DNA of 44,782 nucleotides from a virus: positions 1 to 44,782 of the IMG/VR virus record IMGVR_UViG_3300047564_003626, one strand, 5' to 3'. Below, in pieces: positions 39,720-44,782 of this stretch (position 1 is the first letter of the stretch; each line of letters opens with the position of its first letter). The position numbers and the translations under genes were made by a program. The notes below the pieces were generated by a model. It was not told where the DNA came from. It was given only the letters and a program-made list of their open reading frames with translations, and did not search any database.

Positions 39720-40022
39720 ATGGCCGGCGGAATGGTACTGGTTAAAACAAAAGCGGAAGAACAGTTGCTTATAACTCTTCTTCAGGAGTTTGGCCCAAAA
39801 GTTATTTTAAGTAGAAGATTCGAACCGACTGAGACATTTAAGCATTATACAAAGCTTGGAATACATGGAGTGCTGAATGTTGAGCATGATGGCGATACCG
39901 GAGAGACTATTTTTGAGATTGCTCTTCCTCCGACTTTTGTAGGATATATTGAATATGAAATTGGTAAACTGCGGAATTTTGTGTCTGCGGCAAAAGAGAA
40001 AGACTCCAATACTCAAAAGTAA
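39720..40022 (+). CDS. Hypothetical protein
   Basis: A 100-residue protein starting at the ATG preceded by AAAGGAG; an upstream GTG is less likely because it has no ribosome-binding site. It has a helical N-terminus (KTKAEEQLLITLLQEFG) followed by beta segments (KLGIHGVLNVEHDGDTGETIFE) and a helix. I do not recognise a family. It diverges from the protease gene (55 bases apart). Its 3' end overlaps a leftward reading frame by 116 bases. Confidence 0.65.
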   Translation: MAGGMVLVKTKAEEQLLITLLQEFGPKVILSRRFEPTETFKHYTKLGIHGVLNVEHDGDTGETIFEIALPPTFVGYIEYEIGKLRNFVSAAKEKDSNTQK

Positions 40023-40287
40023 AGAACCAACTCTTACTATGGCTGTTTGTTACGTATACTCTTATATAGTCTTTTTCTATACATTCATCAAGTATTGAAT
40101 TGAATTCCATTTGAGGGTAGGGTGTTACGCCGATTCCTTTGGCGAACGAACTATATGTTGATCTTAGAGTTCCACCAGCATTAACTACTACGTTATACAG
40201 CTTGGACGCTTTTTTTGACAACGGTTTTCTGTTTGATATAATGTTATTAATTATTCTGCGGTATTCTTCATCGTTTAAGGAGTGCAT
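39907..40287 (-). CDS. Possible wHTH-like small protein, antisense overlap
   Basis: A 126-residue frame. Its first 90 residues look protein-like (DEEYRRIINNIISNRKPLSK, then KLYNVVVNAGGTLRSTYSSF), with a helix-turn-helix feel around residues 40-75. The last 40 residues run antisense to the gene at 39720 and have no independent support. No Shine-Dalgarno precedes the ATG, whereas the facing rightward gene has a good one. Either it is a real repressor-like gene with a long overlap, or the region is non-coding. Confidence 0.42.
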   Translation of the reverse strand: MHSLNDEEYRRIINNIISNRKPLSKKASKLYNVVVNAGGTLRSTYSSFAKGIGVTPYPQMEFNSILDECIEKDYIRVYVTNSHSKSWFFTFEYWSLSLLPQTQNSAVYQFHIQYILQKSEEEQSQK

Positions 40288-40288
40288 A

Positions 40289-40513
40289 ATGTCTGACTTA
40301 AGTATTATAGCAAAAGAGAAGTTTTACTATATTAATTGGGATAACAATACTGTGGAGTGTGAATTGCTTGTGCCCGATTCCGATAGAGACTGGGCATGGT
40401 ATTCGCAGAAGAATGATATGTATCTGTATGACACCGATCTCTTCGATAACTCAGAAGATGCTCTAAGGTTTCTAATAAACAATGTCAATCAGATAAATCG
40501 TGATCAAGTGTAG
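40289..40513 (+). CDS. Small acidic protein
   Basis: A 74-residue protein starting after AAGGAG (7 bases to ATG); an in-frame upstream extension has no support. It is rich in Asp, Tyr and Trp (for example WDNNTVECELLVPDSDRDWAW) and probably a small beta-alpha protein. No family was recognised. A hairpin terminator follows 50 bases downstream. Confidence 0.65.
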   Translation: MSDLSIIAKEKFYYINWDNNTVECELLVPDSDRDWAWYSQKNDMYLYDTDLFDNSEDALRFLINNVNQINRDQV

Positions 40514-40561
40514 TTCGCATAGATTGCTTGTTTAACTAAAATGATGTGTGCCTCCTTCGAT

Positions 40562-40590
40562 AGTCCCCCCGCAAGGGGGGGCTGTTGTTT
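40562..40590 (+). terminator. Terminator after the small rightward genes
   Basis: AGTCCCCCC (40562-40570 approximately), loop GCAA, GGGGGGGCT, then GTTGTTTTA. The stem has six or more GC pairs plus a wobble. It lies between the end of the gene at 40289 and the non-coding promoter region. Confidence 0.78.
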
Positions 40591-40764
40591 TATGGGTATT
40601 ATTTTATTTTAAGGCACTTTGATTCGCGTAAGGTACAATCACCCTCCGAACACTCTGGAATCAATTATACGCTGTCAGTTTAATTGAAATGACTATGTAT
40701 TATTAGTCAGCATATGTTGTATGATTGCTACTATAGTATGCCAACTGAGCATAAACACAGGGTG
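40591..40764. other. Non-coding spacer
   Basis: No gene is supported. On the minus strand TTGGCA near 40741-40746, followed at 17 bases by TACAAC, could be a weak inward promoter for the late block, and a GCATACTAT stretch is shared with the left promoter region. Neither is convincing on its own. Confidence 0.4.
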
Positions 40765-40793
40765 TTGACAAGTCACTAAATATGTGCTATATT
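40765..40793 (+). promoter_or_regulatory. Outward (rightward) sigma70-like promoter
   Basis: TTGACA (40765-40770), 17 bases, TATATT (40788-40793). Both boxes and the spacing are identical to the leftward promoter at 219-247. Transcription would start near 40800 and run into the leader and the folded RNA region. Confidence 0.78.
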
Positions 40794-40872
40794 GACTTCA
40801 TATGCTACAATCTAGGTAGGTCGGACGGGTTATAAGCTGGCTTCAGAGGCAGGCCACAAACAAACCGGCCAC
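40765..40872. repeat. Right copy of the ~105-bp inverted repeat (partner at 143-247)
   Basis: It includes the outward promoter and about 70 bases of leader, with the shared block CTAGGTAGGTCGGACGGG, then GGCAGGCCACAAA and CCGGCCAC. The left copy has the same series on the opposite strand with small gaps. Both copies begin with ATGCTANAATCTAGGTAG right at the predicted transcript start. Confidence 0.85.
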
Positions 40873-41215
40873 TAGATAAAAGTTTATAAAAACAAAGAGT
40901 GAAAGAATCTCGAAGAGTTCGGAACATGTGGAACAACATGAGGTTGAACATGAATCCGGCCTCTAAGAAACCGGCCACTCGAAACACTTTTAAATATAAA
41001 TATAAAAAGAATAAAAGATCATGAGTTAAAGTGGCCGGATTGGAGCAAAACACATGAGGCCGGACACAGGAATCGGCCACATGTACCGAACACTATTCTA
41101 TAAATACAAATAAAAGAGAATAAAGAGTTAGAAGAAGCAATTGTATGTCATGAGGGTTGCTTCGCAAAAACGGCACATACAAGTATGAACACTAATTGCT
41201 ATTTTCTTCTTTGTA
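40800..41215 (+). ncRNA. Putative structured RNA downstream of the outward promoter
   Basis: About 400 bases without a credible gene but with nested complementary segments. Outer helix: GTTCGGAACATGTGG (40917-40931) pairs with CCACATGTACCGAAC (41077-41091) at 14 of 15 positions. Middle: CCGGCCTC (40956-40963) with GAGGCCGG (41056-41063). Inner: CCGGCCACT (40971-40979) with AGTGGCCGG (41030-41038). Farther on, TTGTATGT / ACATACAA encloses TTGC-TTC-GCAA, and AGCAATT / AATTGCT is followed by a T-rich stretch (TATTTTCTTCTTT), a possible end near 41215. It could be a 5' leader or a free small RNA. The helices are visible; the function is unknown. Confidence 0.6.
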
Positions 41216-41224
41216 TGAAAGAGA

Positions 41225-41779
41225 TTATAATCTCCAATCAGTAGTATTAAGTCTATTTAATAAACATGATCTAACTAACTCAACAGATTCTTTTGAAGTT
41301 AATTCTTTTTGAAGCATGTCAATTAAACGCCATTTTGGAATCTTAGAATATCTTCCATTAGGATTCACAGAATGCCTTACTGATAATACATTCAGTAGTT
41401 CATCCTTCCAGAGTAAACTAATAATCTTCTTTTTATCATAATAAGGATTTTCAGAACATTCTCTTATTTGATTGAGTACGATCGAATCGCCGGTTTTGGA
41501 TATGATGATAGCGCCCCAGAAATGCGGCACATGGGCGAGGATGGCATCAGCTTTAGATTCGGCCACAACAATAGTAATCCTCGAAAGAAACTTATTATAA
41601 TTCCCTCTTTGTTTCTTTAAACGAGCATGGTTATCATGATCACTCTTGATCTCATATCCATGAAGTTCAGTGCTAATCTCAAGCAAGTCGATTCGGGATC
41701 TGCCCAAAACGACCTCATCCACAAAATTCTTATCTTTGTAGTATTCTTTCAAATACTCTCTTATTTCAGGATCATACAT
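41225..41779 (-). CDS. sce7726-type PD-(D/E)XK nuclease-like protein
   Basis: A 184-residue protein. The N-terminal part reads VDEVVLGRSRIDLLEIS, then HGYEIKSDHDNHARLKKQRG, which gives the E...D...E.K arrangement of PD-(D/E)XK nucleases followed by the R/K..Q...Y of the sce7726 family. The middle has strand-rich VVAESKADAILAHVP. Members occur on mobile elements and phages; their task is not established. Possible roles are DNA cleavage, defence or lysogeny. It is coupled by a TAATG overlap to the small winged-helix gene ahead of it. Confidence 0.75.
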   Translation of the reverse strand: MYDPEIREYLKEYYKDKNFVDEVVLGRSRIDLLEISTELHGYEIKSDHDNHARLKKQRGNYNKFLSRITIVVAESKADAILAHVPHFWGAIIISKTGDSIVLNQIRECSENPYYDKKKIISLLWKDELLNVLSVRHSVNPNGRYSKIPKWRLIDMLQKELTSKESVELVRSCLLNRLNTTDWRL

Positions 41780-42021
41780 TACTTGATCAGAAGTTCCGGC
41801 ATCTGAACAACATGCACGTAACTAGGTCCAAAGGCACCGTCACTGTCGCGAGTCCTTCTGATTTCGATGATGCCCAAATCGGTCATCTTCCTCAGCAGAT
41901 ACTTGAGGTTATGGACCGTAATTCCATGCTTGACTGCAAACTCTTCGTGATTTAAGATACCTTCAATATCTTTTGCAATCTCTACAATTCTTTTATTTCC
42001 AATAGTGGGCCTAAGTTTCAT
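41779..42021 (-). CDS. Small winged-helix regulator
   Basis: An 80-residue protein starting at the ATG at 42021, which has GGAG five bases ahead; longer extensions would run into the divergent gene. KRIVEIAKDIEGILNHEEFA, then GITVHNLKYLLRKMTDLGII, then a basic EIRRTRD wing form a classic winged helix. It probably regulates itself, the nuclease gene and possibly the divergent rmlD gene. The overlap with the nuclease gene suggests a two-gene unit. Confidence 0.75.
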   Translation of the reverse strand: MKLRPTIGNKRIVEIAKDIEGILNHEEFAVKHGITVHNLKYLLRKMTDLGIIEIRRTRDSDGAFGPSYVHVVQMPELLIK

Positions 42022-42110
42022 TGGAACTCCGAAATAAATATATAGTAAAGTGCTAAACTTATTCCCCTTGGTAATTACTTTAAATTTACAAACAAATAAG
42101 GGTTCCAGAC

Positions 42111-42932
42111 ATGACGAAGATAATGATTGTGGGCGCAGGGGCAAGGGCCTTTAAGTATGTGGACAAAGAATTGCGCCAAACAAATACAGACATTTATGCT
42201 TTGTCAAGAGAAGAATGTGATGTAACCGATCTAGAAAAACTGTTTATGGTAACAAAGCAAATAGATCCGCAAGTGGTTATCAACCTATCAGCTTACACCA
42301 ACACATACGCGCCAGAGACAGACAAATCGGAATACGCCAAGTGCTACAAGATCAATGCAATTGGCCCCAAGAATCTAGCACTCGTAACAAAGCGGCCCAT
42401 CATACACATATCAACTAATTATGTATACAAGAATGGATTAGATACATACAAAGAAAGTGATGTTCAGTTCATTGGCCCCGAAAGTTCTTATGGCATGCAC
42501 AAGTTGATTGGGGAAGAGTATTTGCGCCGATTAAGTTCGCGGCATTTCATTTTGAGGACGCAATGGCTGTTCGGAAAAGGCGAACAGAACTTCCTCTCGA
42601 AATTGACCACAGGTGAATTGAACAGTCAGGAATTAGACGACACATCTTATGGCATTCCAACGTCATATGGCACGCTTGCGAAGCTGATAAGGGCATGCAC
42701 AGAGGCCATCATTGGCAACACGCTAGAGGCGGGCATATACAACGCAGTCAATTCAGGCAGCGCGATCACGATACACCAATTGGCACAAAAAATCGGCGCA
42801 GGACACTTGCACAAGATCAAAAAGAATGATACAATCAATAGAGTCATATCAGTTCCATTAAACAATCAAAAGATAAAAGACAGTTTAAAGATAGAGATAC
42901 CGACATACTTGGAGTGCATAGAGAATGAATAA
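42111..42932 (+). CDS. dTDP-4-dehydrorhamnose reductase-like protein (RmlD family)
   Basis: A 273-residue short-chain dehydrogenase-like protein of the RmlD/RfbD family, which reduces dTDP-4-keto-rhamnose to dTDP-rhamnose. The markers are CDVTDLEKL, VVINLSAYTNTYAPETDKSE, INAIGPKNLA, HISTNYVY and the YGMHK form of YxxxK, then LRTQWLFG and YGIPTSYG. The N-terminal nucleotide motif (IMIVGAGARAF) departs from the canonical GxxGxxG, so cofactor binding may be altered. rmlB is 30 kb away in the rightward block; rmlA and rmlC are not in the window. Other keto-sugar reductases of this family remain possible. Confidence 0.85.
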   Translation: MTKIMIVGAGARAFKYVDKELRQTNTDIYALSREECDVTDLEKLFMVTKQIDPQVVINLSAYTNTYAPETDKSEYAKCYKINAIGPKNLALVTKRPIIHISTNYVYKNGLDTYKESDVQFIGPESSYGMHKLIGEEYLRRLSSRHFILRTQWLFGKGEQNFLSKLTTGELNSQELDDTSYGIPTSYGTLAKLIRACTEAIIGNTLEAGIYNAVNSGSAITIHQLAQKIGAGHLHKIKKNDTINRVISVPLNNQKIKDSLKIEIPTYLECIENE

Positions 42933-43125
42933 AGAATACACAACACATTCATCATGCGGAATATTCAGTGTATTCAGAGATTCGCGCACAAAAGATTATT
43001 GGATTTCAAATGAATATGGCGAGAATTATTGGGTGGGAGAGATCATCGACCTGATCGAAATGAAGGAACTGCTGGAAAAAGCGGTGCAGGAGAACAAACA
43101 CGAAATCCGGACACAGACATGGTAG
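42925..43125 (+). CDS. Small hypothetical protein
   Basis: A 66-residue protein whose ATG overlaps the end of the RmlD-like gene by 8 bases. It has an aromatic, strand-rich first half (SCGIFSVFRDSRTKDYWISN) and a helical second half (IIDLIEMKELLEKAVQENK). No family was recognised. It overlaps the next small gene by 7 bases. Confidence 0.6.
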   Translation: MNKEYTTHSSCGIFSVFRDSRTKDYWISNEYGENYWVGEIIDLIEMKELLEKAVQENKHEIRTQTW

Positions 43126-43283
43126 AAGAAACAAAGAGGGAAATAGAGCGATTCAAACACGATTTCATCGCACACCCTCTGATGGCAGTGGCGCATTTTT
43201 TGGCGCACATAACACACAACAACCTCTTCAACGAAATAGCAGAAGCAATTCACGAAAGCATCGGACAAGAAAACCCCCAATAA
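43119..43283 (+). CDS. Small helical protein
   Basis: A 54-residue protein (MVEETKREIERFKHDFIAHP...) starting inside the last codons of the previous gene. It is helical with several His residues (HPLMAVAHFLAHITHNNLF). It may be peripheral to the membrane. The three tiny genes from 42925 form one unit with the RmlD-like gene. Confidence 0.5.
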   Translation: MVEETKREIERFKHDFIAHPLMAVAHFLAHITHNNLFNEIAEAIHESIGQENPQ

Positions 43284-43296
43284 AAAGGCGCACATA

Positions 43297-43407
43297 ATGA
43301 ACCTACTAATCCTACTAACATGCTTCCCCTTATTCTCATTAATATTCTTCTCCCTATTATTATCAGTATATATATCAATAGATAAAGAGAGTAATCATTG
43401 GGAGTGA
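43297..43407 (+). CDS. Single-span membrane microprotein
   Basis: A 36-codon frame that encodes MNLLILLTCFPLFSLIFFSL followed by LLSVYISIDKESNHWE. AAGG lies about 9 bases before the ATG. The hydrophobic stretch (residues 2-27) is long enough to cross the membrane and the C-terminus is polar. Codon use is unusual, with many CTA and TTA Leu codons. It is at the end of a row of overlapping small genes, which supports it, but a frame this short could arise by chance. Confidence 0.45.
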   Translation: MNLLILLTCFPLFSLIFFSLLLSVYISIDKESNHWE

Positions 43408-43619
43408 TGGGCGGCGGTTTTATTGCTCAAGCAGTGTTGTGAACTTATATTCTGCTCTATGATTCAAATACTATCTGTGGTAAAAAGTAGCCGGAAGGCT
43501 TGTTACGACGCCCGCCCCCAAATCGAGTGTTAAGAATCTGTTAAGCAGGGGGGGTTGATCGAGATCAACCTAGATCGAGATCAGGGTGCGTCGCCACACC
43601 CTGATCTGACTGCTACCTG
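43408..43619. other. Non-coding spacer at the composition boundary
   Basis: There is no gene. It begins in AT-rich sequence and turns GC-rich from about 43480. It contains a perfect dyad GGTTGATCgaGATCAACC (43553-43570) and the hairpin at 43578-43607. GATC occurs six times in the last 80 bases. Confidence 0.6.
43578..43607 (-). terminator. Hairpin after the leftward gene at 43620
   Basis: AGATCAGGGTG (43578-43588), 8-base loop, CACCCTGATCT (43597-43607), a perfect 11-pair stem. It lies just past the stop of the gene at 43620 on the leftward transcript. No T run follows, so it may stabilise or process the mRNA rather than terminate by itself. Confidence 0.6.
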
Positions 43620-44129
43620 TTACAGATCAACCTTGATCAGGTTCAAGGGATCGGTTGCGGCGTCACGTGACGCATGCTTGCCCATATCGGCGATCACGTC
43701 TTCCCCCATCAAGGGGTGACGTAGCACCACGCGGGTAGCACGTGTTGTCTCATTGTCACACCGAACGATCGGGTACCATTCGGCCGCCAAGTAATCTTGT
43801 ACCTTGTTCTCCGCTTGCTGGCGCGTGCGGTATAGTGCAACGCCTTGGACGTTGACCATGTTGGTCAACACCTTGACAAGCTGTTCTTGATACACTGGTA
43901 CACCACACTGGAAGCTAGCAGTCATGGCGCGGTATATGCTACGTGCAGTGGGTGTCCAACCCGCGCAAGGCCTTGCGCGTTCACCGTTTGCACCCCGCGA
44001 CAAGCCATGCTCAGTGGTGCCCCAATGAGCACGTCCTTCGCTAATTGTGATCGCTTGCTTGGCGATCTGGATTCCGGGGGCATCTGCCCCCGCTTGCGTG
44101 TCTGTGAACTTGAATTCGGTTACTTGCAT
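43620..44129 (-). CDS. Hypothetical protein of the GC-rich segment
   Basis: A 169-residue protein of unknown function. The N-terminal third is polar (SEGRAHWGTTEHGLSRGANG), followed by a helical segment (RSIYRAMTASFQ... VYQEQLVKVLTNMVNVQGV) and a stretch resembling a small alpha/beta core (AENKVQDYLAAEWYPIVRCD). G+C content and codon use differ clearly from the phage genes to the left. A G5 run 9 bases ahead of the ATG may be its ribosome-binding site. It follows the membrane gene after 4 bases. Confidence 0.62.
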   Translation of the reverse strand: MQVTEFKFTDTQAGADAPGIQIAKQAITISEGRAHWGTTEHGLSRGANGERARPCAGWTPTARSIYRAMTASFQCGVPVYQEQLVKVLTNMVNVQGVALYRTRQQAENKVQDYLAAEWYPIVRCDNETTRATRVVLRHPLMGEDVIADMGKHASRDAATDPLNLIKVDL

Positions 44130-44133
44130 CGCC

Positions 44134-44331
44134 TTATGCCCCCATCACAGTGGCGATCGCGCCACCAATCATCATGCTCGCTAGGAACAGTGAACCAGCA
44201 CACAAGAACACTGTGCAATTGCGAGCGATCCGCTTGTCGCTTGCGACACAACGTTGCTGTGTCTGGTTATACCCGATGCATGCCACGATCAGGTACAGGA
44301 ACAGTGCGATACCAGTTGACCAAAAGAACAT
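44134..44331 (-). CDS. Small two-span membrane protein
   Basis: A 65-residue protein with two hydrophobic helices (GIALFLYLIVACIGYN, about 7-22, and TVFLCAGSLFLASMMIGGAIAT, about 40-61) joined by a polar, Cys- and Arg-containing loop. AGAGG lies ahead of the ATG, in the palindrome ACCTCTAGAGGT (44339-44350). It belongs with the next gene in a leftward pair. The function is unknown. Confidence 0.6.
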   Translation of the reverse strand: MFFWSTGIALFLYLIVACIGYNQTQQRCVASDKRIARNCTVFLCAGSLFLASMMIGGAIATVMGA

Positions 44332-44675
44332 TGTGTTTACCTCTAGAGGTTATCGGACCTCGTACCGTCCGGACCGTCCGGAACCATCGACAATTCCATT
44401 TGACCATGTTCCTGTACTCAGCACAAGTATCTATTCAACAAATTAATCAAAATCGTTAGCTTGATCTGCAACACGTCATGGGTGTGAATCGTCACATAGC
44501 GTTTACTGGCCACTGGAAGCCCATAAAGGCGTGTATGTACCCTCAAGGTACAAATACCTTACCCTATCCAGATCAAGCGTGTTCCCGACGATTTCCGCAT
44601 GGTTATGCGTGTTTCAGGCTTGATCAAATCCAGATCAAGCGGATCAAGATTTGACGGAAATCCGGATCGTATGAT
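44332..44675. other. Non-coding segment with short repeats
   Basis: No gene is supported. It holds a 12-base palindrome ACCTCTAGAGGT (44339-44350), a tandem pair of ACCGTCCGG (44364-44381), a hairpin TGTACC-CTCAA-GGTACA (44536-44552), and CAGATCAAG-type repeats: TCCAGATCAAGCG near 44568 and 44630 as direct copies, CTTGATCTG near 44460 and GCTTGATC near 44611 inverted. The repeats suggest protein-binding sites, for instance of an origin or partition region, but that is inference. Confidence 0.55.
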
Positions 44676-44782
44676 GAGCACCTGCCTCGGAGCACCTGCC
44701 TCGGAGCACCTGCCTCGGAGCACCTGCCTCGGAGCACCTGCCTCGGAGCACCTGCCTCGGAGCACCTGCCTCGGAGCACCTG
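44676..44782. repeat. 14-bp tandem repeat array at the window edge
   Basis: Seven complete perfect copies of GAGCACCTGCCTCG plus 9 bases of an eighth, cut by the end of the window. The units are identical, so the array is young or kept uniform. The true length is unknown. It may simply be where an assembly ended. Confidence 0.95.

Noticed and set aside
39815-39835. tRNA T-arm-like GGTTCGAATC on the minus strand
   Set aside because: No acceptor, D or anticodon arms fit around it, and it lies in a coding region.
40805-41080. Leftward open frame through the structured RNA region
   Set aside because: No start signal is present; the sequence is better explained by nested complementary helices, and the frame is Phe/Leu/Cys-rich, as expected from AT-rich noise.
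42022-42144. Extended start of the winged-helix gene
   Set aside because: It would run into the divergent RmlD-like gene and bypass the GGAG site in front of the ATG at 42021.
44559-44765. Open frame across the 14-bp tandem repeat (minus strand)
   Set aside because: The translation is only the repeat; no ribosome-binding site and no independent support.
44676-44782. CRISPR array
   Set aside because: The units are directly adjacent without spacers, so it is a simple tandem repeat. No cas genes are present.

Overview
The window is most of the morphogenesis half of a contractile-tailed dsDNA phage (Caudoviricetes, myovirus morphology), followed by a short accessory segment of different character. 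A tail sheath, several tube-like proteins, a full baseplate set, a tape measure, a major capsid protein, a portal and a terminase make the assignment secure. The host cannot be read directly. Four GCGATCGC octamers (about 5475, 10404, 19431 and 44153) are roughly fifteen times the chance number at this base composition. That hints at a cyanobacterial host, but only weakly. Start sites carry ordinary Shine-Dalgarno sequences, and several early-looking promoters are sigma70-like (TTGACA or TTGACT, 17-base spacer, TATATT or similar).

Layout. (1) 1-300 is non-coding and holds two divergent promoters. (2) 328-12843 is a rightward block: thyX, recA, a RecA-linked small-gene cluster, a glycosyltransferase, the terminase genes (the large subunit carries a full intein in its Walker A motif), portal, two more glycosyltransferases, a Holliday-junction-resolvase-like nuclease and rmlB. 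It ends in a strong hairpin terminator at 12861. (3) 12884-39664 is a leftward late block. Read in its own direction it runs: prohead protease-scaffold fusion, major capsid, head-tail connectors, neck-region fibres, sheath, tube proteins, tail-assembly chaperone with a -1 frameshift extension, tape measure, LysM protein, baseplate hub, spike, gp25-like, gpJ and gpI proteins, collagen-like fibre, carbohydrate-binding tail proteins, fibre-assembly chaperone, endolysin, and two small membrane proteins. Hairpin terminators punctuate it after the protease, capsid, long-fibre and chaperone genes. (4) 39720-40513 holds small genes. (5) 40562-41220 is non-coding: a terminator, then an outward promoter and a leader that repeats the left end in inverted orientation, continuing into a strongly folded RNA. 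(6) 41225-43407 is accessory: a winged-helix/sce7726-type nuclease pair, an rmlD homologue and three tiny genes. (7) From about 43480 to the end the DNA becomes GC-rich and GATC-rich, carries two leftward genes of unknown role, and finishes in a 14-bp tandem repeat cut by the window edge.

How the parts work together. ThyX supplies dTMP, while RecA and the resolvase-like enzyme serve recombination or DNA maturation. Terminase and portal fill heads built by the capsid and protease-scaffold proteins, and the sheath, tube and baseplate set builds the contractile tail. RmlB, RmlD and three glycosyltransferases suggest that the phage makes or transfers a deoxysugar, with an unknown target (host glycan, virion fibre or DNA).

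Most worth following up: the mirrored outward promoters and the nested-helix RNA; a terminator whose 3' arm overlaps the stop codon of the frameshifted tail chaperone, suggesting translation-coupled antitermination ahead of the tape measure; the endolysin ribosome-binding site buried in a hairpin; the Walker A intein; and five copies of a carbohydrate-binding-like module spread over four tail genes.
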